DNA of 64,000 bases from Streptomyces cellulosae (GTDB taxonomy: Bacteria > Actinomycetota > Actinomycetes > Streptomycetales > Streptomycetaceae). The DNA is taken from assembly GCA_014655195.1 (NCBI GenBank), contig BNBH01000018.1:113008-177007 (forward strand), written 5' to 3'. Below the pieces are notes generated by a model. That model made no database searches, had not been told where the DNA came from, and saw only the letters and a list, made by a program, of their open reading frames with translations. Positions 1 to 7,234 of this stretch are shown piece after piece. Position 1 is the stretch's first letter. Every line of letters begins with the position of its first letter. Position numbers and translations under genes: made by a program.

Positions 1-404
1 AGCGGCAGACCGATGACCGAGGCGATCAGCACCATCGCCCACGGCATGAAGCGGCCGCTGGCCTTGGCGAGGATGGTGTCGACGATCTGGTCGGCGCCGC
101 CCGAGTCGGCGAGCATCTTGCCGAGGATCGCGCCCAGGGCGATCAGCACGCCCACACCGGCGACGGTGGAGCCGAGCCCGGTGCTGAAGCTGGTGATGAC
201 CTTGTCCAGCGGCGCGCCGGCGAAGGCGCCCAGCGCCAGTGACCCGATGGTCAGCGACAGGAAGGCATGCAGCTTGAACTTGGTGATGAGCAGGACGATG
301 ACGGCTATGCCCGCCAGGACGGCGATGCCCAGCTGAGCGTGGCCGGCCGAGGTGATCGGCTCGGGTACGTCCGCTGCCAGCATCTCGACGCTGAGTCTGG
401 TCAC
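1..404 (-). CDS. gntP: Gluconate:H+ symporter, GntP family (C-terminus beyond window)
   Basis: Only the first ~134 residues are present; the gene runs off the left edge. It should import gluconate across the cytoplasmic membrane for the kinase encoded just upstream. Hydrophobic spans lie at about residues 22-42, 45-63 and 78-97. The glycine-rich stretch ending in GAILGKML followed by ADSGGA is characteristic of the GntP family. A GTG start at 404 is preceded by AGGG at good distance; an in-frame ATG seven codons later is the alternative. It lies 75 bp downstream of gluconokinase on the same strand, so the two are probably one operon under the divergent GntR regulator. Confidence 0.9.
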   Translation of the reverse strand, partial: MTRLSVEMLAADVPEPITSAGHAQLGIAVLAGIAVIVLLITKFKLHAFLSLTIGSLALGAFAGAPLDKVITSFSTGLGSTVAGVGVLIALGAILGKMLADSGGADQIVDTILAKASGRFMPWAMVLIASVIGLP

Positions 405-479
405 GGTGGATCCCTAGGGTGTACGGGGTCGGGGGAGAGTGCGGCCCCGGGGGAATGGGGGCCGGTGGGGGGTGGGGTC

Positions 480-998
480 TTACGGGGCCGGCTCGGAGAG
501 CGATGTCAGGGCGGTGGCCGCCCGTCCGGTGATCTCCTCGGGGCTGCCCGTCACGCTCACGGCGACCCCGGCCTCGTCCGGCTCCAGCGGCTGGAGCGTG
601 GCGAACTGGGAGTCGAGCAGTGCCGGGGGCATGAAGTGCCCCTGCCGGTGCGACATCCGGTCCTCGATGAGAGCGCGGTCGCCGGTGAGGTGGACGAAGA
701 TCACGCCGGGCGCGACGGCCCGCAGCCGGTCGCGGTACGACCGCTTCAGCGCCGAGCAGCTGACCACACCGCCCAGACCCGCGCGCCCCTGCGCCCAGTC
801 GCCGATGGCGTCGAGCCACGGCCACCGGTCGTCGTCGGTGAGCGGGGTGCCCGCCGACATCTTGGCGATGTTGCTCTGCGGGTGGAAGTCGTCGCCCTCG
901 GCGTACGGAACGCCGAGGCGGGCCGCGAGCAGGGGACCGATGGTGGTCTTGCCCGTTCCGGCGACGCCCATGACCACGACGACGTGGGGGGTGTTCAT
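480..998 (-). CDS. gntK: Gluconokinase
   Basis: It phosphorylates gluconate to 6-phosphogluconate with ATP in the cytosol, feeding the pentose phosphate pathway. The 172-residue length is normal for the GntK/shikimate-kinase-like family. Visible motifs are the P-loop GVAGTGKTT near residues 11-19, the EGDDFHP substrate motif near 35-41, CSALKRSYRD in the middle and FMPPALLDSQF near 129-139. I chose ATG at 998 because GAGG sits six bases upstream; an in-frame ATG at 1031 would add 11 residues that do not look like the family. It is first in the gntK-gntP operon and divergent from gntR. Confidence 0.92.
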   Translation of the reverse strand: MNTPHVVVVMGVAGTGKTTIGPLLAARLGVPYAEGDDFHPQSNIAKMSAGTPLTDDDRWPWLDAIGDWAQGRAGLGGVVSCSALKRSYRDRLRAVAPGVIFVHLTGDRALIEDRMSHRQGHFMPPALLDSQFATLQPLEPDEAGVAVSVTGSPEEITGRAATALTSLSEPAP

Positions 999-1059
999 CG
1001 CTGCCTCACTGTCTGCTGTCCTCGTCGACACCTTGCCGATGATGCCGACGGCAACTGAA

Positions 1060-1115
1060 ACTTATAAGTACGACAACTTCAAGAGGCTGTGACGAATAAA
1101 TCTGACTTTTTATTC
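1060..1115. promoter_or_regulatory. Divergent gnt promoter region with two candidate GntR operators
   Basis: The 144-bp gap between gntK and gntR is AT-rich for this genome. It holds a perfect 10-bp palindrome ACTTATAAGT (1060-1069) and a second inverted repeat, GAATAAA (1094-1100) and TTTATTC (1109-1115), with an 8-bp spacer. The second overlaps the expected -35 of the leaderless gntR promoter. FadR-type GntR proteins usually bind short AT-centred palindromes in their own divergent promoter; assignment to this regulator is inference. Confidence 0.55.
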
Positions 1116-1130
1116 CTGTGATCCGCCCCG

Positions 1131-1136
1131 TACGCT
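1131..1136 (+). promoter_or_regulatory. -10 element of leaderless gntR promoter
   Basis: TACGCT (TAnnnT) ends six bases before the ATG of gntR. That spacing would start transcription at the A of the start codon. No Shine-Dalgarno sequence is present. Confidence 0.6.
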
Positions 1137-1142
1137 GAGTGC

Positions 1143-1844
1143 ATGAGCACCACGGGCCGGGGGCTGCACGGCCGCGTACTGGACACCCTCGGCCCCGAGA
1201 TCACCGCAGGCGAGTATCCGCCCGGAAGCGTGCTGCGCACCGACGAGCTCGCCCAGCGTTTCGACGTGTCGCGCTCGGTGATGCGCGAGGTGGTCCGTGT
1301 CCTGGAGTCCATGCACCTGGTGGAGTCCCGCCGCCGCGTCGGCGTCACGGTCCTCCCGTCCCACGAGTGGAACGTCTACGACCCGCAGGTCATCCGCTGG
1401 CGCCTGGCCGGCGCCGACCGCCCCCGCCAGTTGCGCTCCCTCACCGTGCTGCGCTCCGCGATCGAACCGGTCGCCGCGAGCCTCGCCGCGCGCAACGCCA
1501 CGGCCGAGCAGTGCGCCGAACTCACCGAGTGCGCCCTGGGGATGGTCGCGAACTCACGCGGCCACAAACTGGAGGGCTACCTCTTCCACGACGTGGCGTT
1601 CCACCGCGTCATCCTGACCGCCTCCGGCAACGAGATGTTCGCCCGCCTCGGCGACGTGGTCGCCGAGGTGCTGGCCGGACGCACGCACCACGACGTGATG
1701 TTCGAGGACCCCGACCCGGCCGCCGTCACCCTCCACGTCCAGCTCGCGGAGGCCGTCCGCGCCCGCGACGCCGCCCGCGCGGAGAAACTCACCCGCGAGA
1801 TCACCGAGGGCGCCCTCCAGGAACTCGACATCCTGGCCCCCTGA
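1143..1844 (+). CDS. gntR: GntR-family (FadR/FCD) regulator of the gluconate operon
   Basis: A 233-residue transcription factor. The winged helix spans about residues 8-75, with LAQRFDVSRSVMREVVRVLE as recognition segment. A C-terminal all-helical FCD ligand-binding domain follows at about 100-225 and contains metal-binding-type His residues (FHDVAFHRVI). It is divergent from gntK, the usual arrangement for a gluconate- or 6-phosphogluconate-responsive repressor. The start is the ATG at 1143, which has a -10 element exactly six bases upstream and no ribosome binding site, indicating a leaderless mRNA. Family assignment is sure; the ligand is inferred from context. Confidence 0.9.
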   Translation: MSTTGRGLHGRVLDTLGPEITAGEYPPGSVLRTDELAQRFDVSRSVMREVVRVLESMHLVESRRRVGVTVLPSHEWNVYDPQVIRWRLAGADRPRQLRSLTVLRSAIEPVAASLAARNATAEQCAELTECALGMVANSRGHKLEGYLFHDVAFHRVILTASGNEMFARLGDVVAEVLAGRTHHDVMFEDPDPAAVTLHVQLAEAVRARDAARAEKLTREITEGALQELDILAP

Positions 1845-1863
1845 CCGGCCCGGCCGGCCGTGG

Positions 1864-2250
1864 TCACCGCTCGCCGAACCGCTCCCGCGCCCGCTCGACG
1901 TGGTCCAGATGCTCGTGCGTCCAGCCGCAGATGGCGTCCACGGCGATGCGCAGCGCCTTGCCCGGCTCGGTCAAGGTGTACTCGACCCGCGGCGGCACGG
2001 TGGGGTGCACCGTCCGCTCGACCAGGCCGTTGCGCTCCAGCATGCGCAGATTCTGAGTGAGCATCTTGTGGCTCACGCCCTCGACCTCGTCCCGCAGCTC
2101 GCTGAACCGCAGGGTGCCCTCGCCGAGCGCCTCGATGATCAGCAGCGCCCACTTGTTGGCGACGTCCGAGAAGATCTCCCGCGCGAGGGAGTCCGCGCGC
2201 CGCAGATCGGCGTCCTCCGGCAGTCCCGCCAGCACACGCTTGGTCACCAT
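1864..2250 (-). CDS. HxlR-family winged-helix regulator
   Basis: A 128-residue MarR-like regulator. The core from about residue 28 to 105 has the typical HxlR signature: DVANKWALLII, RFSELRDEV, VSHKMLTQNLRMLERNGLVER and then a beta wing with VEYTLTEPGK. Such proteins bind DNA as dimers and often control a divergent gene in response to electrophiles or redox stress. Here the divergent neighbour is a RidA-family gene 105 bp away. It lacks the conserved N-terminal Cys seen in redox-sensing HxlR proteins such as HypR and QorR, so a thiol switch is not evident. Confidence 0.88.
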   Translation of the reverse strand: MVTKRVLAGLPEDADLRRADSLAREIFSDVANKWALLIIEALGEGTLRFSELRDEVEGVSHKMLTQNLRMLERNGLVERTVHPTVPPRVEYTLTEPGKALRIAVDAICGWTHEHLDHVERARERFGER

Positions 2251-2252
2251 CG

Positions 2253-2321
2253 GGTTCCCCAGTTACGAAAAGGTGCGTTCTTCCAGGCCGGCGCTCACTC
2301 TCCTACAGTTCCTGGGTAACC
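2253..2321. promoter_or_regulatory. Imperfect inverted repeat in the HxlR/RidA divergent promoter
   Basis: GGTTCCCCAGTTA (2253-2265) and TTCCTGGGTAACC (2309-2321) match as inverted copies at 10 of 13 positions and flank the divergent promoter region. They could be two half-operators for the HxlR protein; this is a pattern observation only. Confidence 0.3.
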
Positions 2322-2355
2322 ACAAGAGAGCGACAGGAAAAGGACGAACCGACCC

Positions 2356-2760
2356 ATGGCCTCCATCAGTGACGTCTTCACCTACGGGATCCCTGCCGAG
2401 AGCGACTTCGGCTACGCACAGGCGATCCGCTCCGGCGACCTGATCCACGTCTCGGGCCAGCTCGCCTTCGACGAGGCGGGCGGCTTCCCGCACCCCGGCG
2501 ACTTCGCCGCCCAACTGAAGCGCACCCACGCGAACATGGACCGGGTCCTCGCCCACTACGGGGCCACCCGCCGCCAGATCGTCTCGCAGACCCTCTGCGT
2601 GGTGGACCTCGGGCGCCACGCCGCCGCCACCGCCGAGGCCAACCTGGCGTACTTCGACGGTCACCGCCCCGCGAGCACGGTCCTCGGCGTCACCGGACTG
2701 ACCCTCCCCGGTCAGCTCGTCGAGATCGCCTTCGTCGTCGACACCCGGCTGCCCGCCTGA
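2356..2760 (+). CDS. RidA-family protein (enamine/imine deaminase fold)
   Basis: A 134-residue member of the YjgF/YER057c/UK114 family, close to the usual ~130 residues. The core GDLIHVSGQLAFDE near residues 27-40, NMDRVLAHYG near 57-66, and the C-terminal GLTLPGQLVEIAFVVD are family features. RidA proper hydrolyses 2-aminoacrylate and related imines, and needs an Arg near position 105. In this protein that stretch reads ASTVLGVTGL, without an evident Arg, so it is more likely one of the non-RidA subfamilies with an unknown substrate. It is divergent from the HxlR regulator, which may control it. Confidence 0.85.
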   Translation: MASISDVFTYGIPAESDFGYAQAIRSGDLIHVSGQLAFDEAGGFPHPGDFAAQLKRTHANMDRVLAHYGATRRQIVSQTLCVVDLGRHAAATAEANLAYFDGHRPASTVLGVTGLTLPGQLVEIAFVVDTRLPA

Positions 2761-2764
2761 GCGA

Positions 2765-3142
2765 TCAGCTCGGGAAGTCCCCGTCCACGTACACCCAGGC
2801 CCCGTCGACCCGTTCGAAGCGGCTGCGCTCGTGCAGGGAGCCGCCCTGGTAGGAGGCGCGGAAGGTCACCGTGCCGGTGGAGTGGAAGGCGGAGCCGTCC
2901 TCCGTGGCGAGGATCTCCAGTCCGGTCCACCGCATCGCCGGGTCGAGGTCCAGGCGGGCCGGCCGGGTCCGCGGGTGCCAGGTCCGCAGCAGGTACGCCC
3001 CGTCCCGCCGCACGAACGCCGCGTACCGCGACCGCATCAGCCGCTCGGCGGTGGGCGCGGAGGCCGCGCCGGAGTGGAGGCGGCCGCAGCACTCCTCGTA
3101 GGTCCCGGGGAGACCGCAGGGGCAGGGCGTGCGAGACGTCAT
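2765..3142 (-). CDS. YchJ-family protein with N-terminal SEC-C zinc motif
   Basis: A 125-residue small protein. The N-terminus has the SEC-C type zinc signature CPCG...YEECCGRLHSG at about residues 6-23. The rest is the YchJ/UPF0225 NTF2-like fold, with LMRSRYAAFVRRDGAYLLRTWHP at its centre. Function is unknown; SEC-C motifs are zinc binding and are also found at the end of SecA. ATG at 3142 is preceded by GGAAGG, so it is preferred over the upstream in-frame ATG at 3163. It is convergent with the RidA gene, with only 4 bp between stop codons. Confidence 0.85.
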   Translation of the reverse strand: MTSRTPCPCGLPGTYEECCGRLHSGAASAPTAERLMRSRYAAFVRRDGAYLLRTWHPRTRPARLDLDPAMRWTGLEILATEDGSAFHSTGTVTFRASYQGGSLHERSRFERVDGAWVYVDGDFPS

Positions 3143-3167
3143 GGGGGAGCACCTTCCGTACAACGCC

Positions 3168-3199
3168 CGAGGGCCGCGACCTCACGGTCGCGGCCCTCG
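3168..3199 (-). terminator. Perfect hairpin between tRNA-Leu and the YchJ gene
   Basis: A 13-bp perfect inverted repeat (3168-3180 and 3187-3199) with a 6-base loop lies directly 3' of the tRNA-Leu on its strand. It probably ends tRNA transcription. Confidence 0.75.
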
Positions 3200-3208
3200 G
3201 TTCCACGT

Positions 3209-3292
3209 GTCCGAGGGGGGACTTGAACCCCCACGCCCGATAAAGGGCACTAGCACCTCAAGCTAGCGCGTCTGCCATTCCGCCACCCGGAC
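3209..3292 (-). tRNA. tRNA-Leu (anticodon GAG)
   Basis: The minus strand folds as an 84-nt class II tRNA. The acceptor stem GTCCGGG pairs with CTCGGAC (one G-U). The anticodon loop has GAG (plus-strand CTC at 3257-3259), there is a long variable arm, and the T-arm is GGGGGTTCAAGTCCCCC. CCA is not encoded, which is normal in Streptomyces. GAG reads CTC, the second commonest Leu codon here after CTG. No second tRNA is visible in the window. Confidence 0.97.
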
Positions 3293-3486
3293 AAGGTGTC
3301 TGTCGCGCGGGTTTCCCCCCGCGGCGACGACATAAACATTACCAGGTGTTCCGGGGTGGCCGATCACCCCCGGCGCGCCGTCGCGTGAACGGCGTGTGAC
3401 GGGCCGGGGCGGGTCTTGGGGCCGGGGCGCCGGGGAGGGAGGATGAGGGGGAACCCAGCGGGAACACCAGCAGCGGGAGGAAGCAC

Positions 3487-4812
3487 GTGAGCGAGACGGA
3501 CACGGCCAAGGGCGTCACCGGTGAGGACGAGGTCGTGGACCTCTGCCGCGAGCTGATCCGGATCGACACCAGCAACTACGGCGACCACTCGGGCCCCGGC
3601 GAGCGCAAGGCGGCCGAGTACGTCGCCGAGAAGCTCGCCGAGGTCGGCCTGGAGCCCCAGATCTTCGAGTCCCACCCGGGACGCGCCTCCACCGTCGCCC
3701 GGATCGAGGGCGAGGACCCGTCGCGGCCCGCCCTGCTCATCCACGGCCACACCGACGTCGTGCCCGCCAACGCGGACGACTGGACCCACCACCCCTTCTC
3801 CGGCGAGATCGCCGACGGGTGCGTGTGGGGGCGCGGGGCCGTCGACATGAAGGACATGGACGCGATGACCCTCGCGGTCGTCCGCGAGCGCATGCGCAGC
3901 GGCCGCAAGCCCCCGCGGGACGTCGTCCTCGCCTTCCTCGCCGACGAGGAGGCCGGGGGCACGTACGGCGCGAAGCACCTCGTGCACAAGCACCCCGAGC
4001 TGTTCGAGGGCGTCAGCGAGGCGATCGGCGAGGTCGGAGGCTTCTCCTTCACGGTGAACGAGAAGCTGCGCCTCTACCTCGTCGAGACCGCCGAGAAGGG
4101 CATGCACTGGATGCGGCTCACCGTCGACGGCACCGCGGGCCACGGCTCGATGACCAACGACGACAACGCCATCACCGAGCTGTGCGAGGCCGTCGCCCGC
4201 CTCGGCCGCCACAAGTGGCCGGTCAGGGTCACCAAGACCGTCCGCGCCTTCCTGGACGAGCTCTCCGACGCGCTCGGCACCGAGCTCGACCCGGAGAACA
4301 TGGACGAGACCCTCGCCAAGCTCGGCGGCATCGCCCGCATGATCGGCACCACCCTGCGCAACTCGGCCGCCCCCACCCAGCTCGGCGCCGGCTACAAGGT
4401 CAACGTCATCCCCGGCCAGGCCACCGCGCACGTCGACGGCCGCTTCCTGCCCGGCTACGAGGAGGAGTTCCTCGCCGACATCGACCGCATCCTCGGCCCG
4501 CGCGTGCGGCGCGAGGACGTGCACTCCGACAAGGCGCTGGAGACCGACTTCGACGGCCGGCTCGTCGACGCCATGCAGACCGCGCTCAGCGCCGAGGACC
4601 CGATCGCGCGCGCCGTGCCCTACATGCTCTCCGGCGGCACCGACGCCAAGTCCTTCGACGACCTCGGCATCCGCTGCTTCGGCTTCGCTCCGCTGAAGCT
4701 GCCGCCGGAGCTGGACTTCGCGGGCATGTTCCACGGCGTCGACGAGCGGGTGCCGGTGGACGGCCTCAAGTTCGGCGTCCGCGTGCTCGACCGGTTCCTG
4801 GACGCCTCCTGA
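3487..4812 (+). CDS. M20-family zinc metallopeptidase / deacylase
   Basis: A 441-residue cytosolic enzyme of the ArgE/DapE/carboxypeptidase G2 family. The metal-binding and catalytic motifs are intact: HGHTD at residues 86-90, GRGAVDMKD at 116-124 and ADEEAGG at 152-158. The lid/dimerisation domain lies in the middle (about 195-345), and the C-terminal metal ligand is probably FHGVDE near residue 418. Substrate cannot be told from sequence; relatives remove acyl groups or cut C-terminal residues from peptides. The GTG start follows GGGAGGAAG. It stands alone, opposite to the tRNA. Confidence 0.9.
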   Translation: MSETDTAKGVTGEDEVVDLCRELIRIDTSNYGDHSGPGERKAAEYVAEKLAEVGLEPQIFESHPGRASTVARIEGEDPSRPALLIHGHTDVVPANADDWTHHPFSGEIADGCVWGRGAVDMKDMDAMTLAVVRERMRSGRKPPRDVVLAFLADEEAGGTYGAKHLVHKHPELFEGVSEAIGEVGGFSFTVNEKLRLYLVETAEKGMHWMRLTVDGTAGHGSMTNDDNAITELCEAVARLGRHKWPVRVTKTVRAFLDELSDALGTELDPENMDETLAKLGGIARMIGTTLRNSAAPTQLGAGYKVNVIPGQATAHVDGRFLPGYEEEFLADIDRILGPRVRREDVHSDKALETDFDGRLVDAMQTALSAEDPIARAVPYMLSGGTDAKSFDDLGIRCFGFAPLKLPPELDFAGMFHGVDERVPVDGLKFGVRVLDRFLDAS

Positions 4813-4922
4813 GGGCCGGTTCCCGGAGATCCCCAAGAATCGGGCAGGTGTACGGACTTGACCGGGAAGAGTGAATGCGACCATAAGCTCGTAGCCTCAT
4901 TACTTCCTCCTCGTTACCTGTG

Positions 4923-4948
4923 ATGTGATCCGCGACTTTGGATCACAT
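4923..4948 (+). promoter_or_regulatory. 9-bp inverted repeat just upstream of chpH
   Basis: ATGTGATCC (4923-4931) and GGATCACAT (4940-4948) form a perfect inverted repeat with an 8-base spacer. It ends 19 bases before the chpH start, just in front of its AGGAGG. It could be a 5'-UTR hairpin that shields or protects the mRNA, or an operator. Confidence 0.5.
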
Positions 4949-4967
4949 TGCCAACTAGGAGGAACAC

Positions 4968-5201
4968 ATGCTGAAGAAGGTCGTCGCCGTCGCGGCCGCC
5001 ACGGGTGGTCTGGTTCTCGCGGGCGCGGGCATGGCCGCCGCCGACTCGGGTGCCCAGGGTGCCGCCGTGCACAGCCCGGGCGTCCTGTCCGGCAACGTCG
5101 TGCAGGTGCCGGTTCACGTTCCCGTGAACGTCTGCGGCAACACGATCTCCGTGATCGGGCTGCTGAACCCCGCCTTCGGCAACACCTGCGTCAACGCGTG
5201 A
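4968..5201 (+). CDS. chpH: Short chaplin
   Basis: A 77-residue secreted amphipathic surface protein that assembles into amyloid-like films on aerial hyphae and spores. A Sec signal peptide occupies residues 1-25, with cleavage expected after MAAA. One mature chaplin domain follows, from HSPGVLSGN (35-43) to the end, with the two conserved Cys at 56 and 74 and the VPVHVPVNVCGN core. The size and the adjacent long chaplin match the chpH-chpC pair. A strong AGGAGG precedes the ATG. A terminator follows, so it is its own transcription unit, consistent with the high and timed expression of short chaplins. Confidence 0.95.
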   Translation: MLKKVVAVAAATGGLVLAGAGMAAADSGAQGAAVHSPGVLSGNVVQVPVHVPVNVCGNTISVIGLLNPAFGNTCVNA

Positions 5202-5248
5202 CGTTCGTGTCTCGCCCTCTGGGCAACGCCCGCTGAGGGTTCGAGCCC

Positions 5249-5287
5249 GTCGGCCCCGGAGCGCGCGCCATGCGCTCCGGGGCCGAC
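5249..5287 (+). terminator. Terminator between chpH and chpC
   Basis: A perfect 16-bp inverted repeat (5249-5264 and 5272-5287) with a 7-base loop lies 48 bp after the chpH stop. It separates the two chaplin genes transcriptionally. Confidence 0.85.
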
Positions 5288-5367
5288 CGGTTCCTCATTC
5301 GTCGAGAATTCCGGGACGCGGCACGTTCCGTCTCCCGGCAGCAGGTCCGAGGACAGGGAATTCAGCA

Positions 5368-6141
5368 ATGCGACAGGTCACCCGCAAGGGCTTGATGACC
5401 ATGGCCGCCGCCACCGGTGTGCTCGCCGCCGCGGGCGGGGCCGCCCATGCCGACTCCGGCGCGACGGGCGCTGCCCAGGGCTCGCCGGGCGTGCTCTCCG
5501 GCAACGTGGTGCAGGCGCCGGTGCACGTGCCGGTGAACGTCTGCGGCAACACGGTCAACGTCGTCGGGGTCCTCAACCCGGCGGTCGGCAACGTCTGCGC
5601 CAACAAGGGCGGCTCCGGCCACCACGGCGGCTCGCACGCCCACGGCAAGGCGACCGGCTCGCCCGGCGTGGCCTCCGGCAACGTGGTGGAGGCGCCGGTG
5701 CACGTACCGGTGAACGTCTGCGGCAACAGCGTGGACGTCATCGGCATCGGCAACGGGGCGGCCGACAACGACTGCGCCAACACGGGACACGACGGGGGTC
5801 ACCCGGGCGAGCCCGGAGAGCCCGGAGAGCCCGGTGAGCCGGGGAACCCGGGGGAGCCGGGAGAGCCCGGTGAGCCGGGGAACCCGGGGGAGCCCGGTGA
5901 GCCCGGCAACCCTGGTGAGCCCGGCAACCCTGGTGAGCCGGGGAACCCGGGTGAGCCCGGCGAGCCCGGTACGCCCGGCGCTCCGGACACCCCCTCCACC
6001 GGCAACCAGCCGGGCCCGCAGGGCGACGCTCAGCTCGCCGAGACCGGCAGTGAGCTGCCGCTCGGCCTGGTGCTGCCGGCCGGCGCGGGCGCGCTGCTCG
6101 CCGGCGGCATCCTGTACCGCAGGGCGCGCGCCGCGGCGTGA
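5368..6141 (+). CDS. chpC: Long chaplin, sortase-anchored, with collagen-like linker
   Basis: A 257-residue cell-wall protein. Order: signal peptide 1-28; chaplin domain 1 at about 38-78 (Cys 59, 77); His/Gly linker 79-97; chaplin domain 2 at about 97-136 (Cys 118, 136); a run of Gly-x-Pro triplets at about 146-205; a sorting signal LAETG at 223-227; a hydrophobic span 231-250; and a basic tail RRARAAA. Sortase would cut LAETG and attach the protein to peptidoglycan, so it can anchor short chaplins such as ChpH next door. LAETG rather than LPxTG is typical for Streptomyces class E sortases. The tripeptide run replaces the usual Ala/Pro-rich spacer. Confidence 0.93.
   Translation: MRQVTRKGLMTMAAATGVLAAAGGAAHADSGATGAAQGSPGVLSGNVVQAPVHVPVNVCGNTVNVVGVLNPAVGNVCANKGGSGHHGGSHAHGKATGSPGVASGNVVEAPVHVPVNVCGNSVDVIGIGNGAADNDCANTGHDGGHPGEPGEPGEPGEPGNPGEPGEPGEPGNPGEPGEPGNPGEPGNPGEPGNPGEPGEPGTPGAPDTPSTGNQPGPQGDAQLAETGSELPLGLVLPAGAGALLAGGILYRRARAAA
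5803..5982 (+). repeat. Collagen-like Gly-Glu-Pro / Gly-Asn-Pro repeat tract
   Basis: About 20 consecutive 9-base units encode G-E-P or G-N-P triplets between the second chaplin domain and the sorting signal of chpC. The DNA contains longer direct repeats, for example two near-identical copies of a segment encoding GEPGEPGEPGNP. Such tracts commonly change length by slippage. Confidence 0.85.
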
Positions 6142-6152
6142 TCTCGGACACA

Positions 6153-6189
6153 CGGAGCGGACCCCGCGACCGACGCGGGGTCCGCTCCG
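6153..6189 (+). terminator. chpC terminator
   Basis: A perfect 16-bp inverted repeat (6153-6168 and 6174-6189) with a 5-base loop starts 12 bp after the chpC stop. It can act on both strands, also ending the convergent DUF5703 gene. Confidence 0.88.
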
Positions 6190-6218
6190 CCTGGTGACTC
6201 CGGTCGGGCGCGCTCAGC

Positions 6219-6407
6219 TCACCAGGTGGCGCGCACCTGGCGGATGATCCGCCGCCGCAGCCGCACCCTGCGGCTGCCGTCACGCATCAGCGTCAGGCGG
6301 TACAACTCCCAGTGACCGTACTCGGCATGGTCCGTCAGCAGACGCGCCGTCTCCTTGCGGGAGACCCCGCGCGGCACGTACACGTCGACAAATTCGTATT
6401 CCGGCAT
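6219..6407 (-). CDS. DUF5703 family small protein
   Basis: A 62-residue conserved Streptomyces protein of unknown function. It starts MPEYEFVDVYVPRGVS, followed by a helical ETARLLTDHAEYGHWEL and a strand-rich, Arg-rich end (RRVRLRRRIIRQVRATW). The pattern suggests one small alpha/beta domain; no catalytic motif is visible. It is divergent from the acidic protein gene at 6455, with only 47 bp between the starts. No Shine-Dalgarno sequence is evident, so it may be leaderless. Confidence 0.8.
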   Translation of the reverse strand: MPEYEFVDVYVPRGVSRKETARLLTDHAEYGHWELYRLTLMRDGSRRVRLRRRIIRQVRATW

Positions 6408-6441
6408 CGCATCTATTGTGCGGGCCGGGCCCCGGTACGGA

Positions 6442-6447
6442 TAGCGT
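6442..6447 (+). promoter_or_regulatory. -10 element, leaderless promoter of the acidic protein gene
   Basis: TAGCGT ends seven bases before the ATG at 6455, the spacing of leaderless actinobacterial promoters. No ribosome binding site is present. Confidence 0.5.
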
Positions 6448-6454
6448 CTGCACT

Positions 6455-7138
6455 ATGTCTGATGCTGCGCAGCCCACCGCTGCCGAGGTACGCGCCGCCG
6501 CCGAGGCGGTGAAGACCGCGCTCGACCGCCACCTGGCCGCGGTCGAGAGCCGGTCGGGTGACGACGACCCGGCCGTCTACGAGGCCTTCAACCAGCTGGC
6601 CGCGGCCGCGGAGACGTACGACGAACTGCTCTACGACCGCTACGACGAGGTCACGCCCTTCGAGATCCCCAGTGCCGAGGAGACCCTGCCCCCGTACGGC
6701 GGCCCCGAGGAACCGAACGCCCTGAGCGTGCTGATCCGCCGCGACTACGCCGTCGTCGAGCCGCAGCGGCTGCTGGCGCACGCCCAGCGGATCGAGGAGG
6801 CGGACGACGAGAGTTCGGAGGCCTCCAGCACGGTCCACGGCGCGCTGGGCCTGCTGTTCGGGGAGTACGAACCGGACGAGATCGCCTCCCGGCACAAGGA
6901 GTTCGGCCTGGAGGAGGGCGACTCCACGCTCTGGGTCACGGCATCGGACGAGATCCCGGACCCCGGCGAGTGGCTTGAGGCCCCCTTCGAGCAGGTGGAC
7001 CCGGAGACGGTGGTGTGCCGCTTCGACGTCAGCGCGGTCTTCGACGACGACGAGGACGAGGAGGAGGACGACGACCTGGAAACGGCGTTGTCCCCCGAAG
7101 CGGACGAAGACCTGGAACCACTGGACGCGGACCGCTGA
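6455..7138 (+). CDS. Acidic protein of unknown function
   Basis: I do not recognise a family. The protein is 227 residues, strongly acidic, and ends in a low-complexity tail (DDDEDEEEDDD near residue 200, then further Asp/Glu). The first ~60 residues form a likely amphipathic helix pair (AAAEAVKTALDRHLAAVES, AVYEAFNQLAAAAETYDELLYD). There is no signal peptide and no membrane span. The start at 6455 is chosen over an in-frame ATG at 6416 because the longer version begins with a non-conserved Gly/Pro/Cys stretch and the -10 element lies within it. It is convergent with the RecD2-like gene, with a strong terminator between. Confidence 0.8.
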   Translation: MSDAAQPTAAEVRAAAEAVKTALDRHLAAVESRSGDDDPAVYEAFNQLAAAAETYDELLYDRYDEVTPFEIPSAEETLPPYGGPEEPNALSVLIRRDYAVVEPQRLLAHAQRIEEADDESSEASSTVHGALGLLFGEYEPDEIASRHKEFGLEEGDSTLWVTASDEIPDPGEWLEAPFEQVDPETVVCRFDVSAVFDDDEDEEEDDDLETALSPEADEDLEPLDADR

Positions 7139-7142
7139 GATG

Positions 7143-7187
7143 ACACGTCGGCGGCGACACCCCCCCGGGGTGCCGCCGCCGACGTGT
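7143..7187. terminator. Bidirectional terminator
   Basis: A 21-bp stem with one mismatch (7143-7163 with 7167-7187) and a 3-base loop lies between two convergent genes, 4 bp after the first stop codon. Confidence 0.88.
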
Positions 7188-7234
7188 GTACGGCACCGGG
7201 TGGCTCCCGGACGGAGCCAGGCGCGCCTCGAGAG

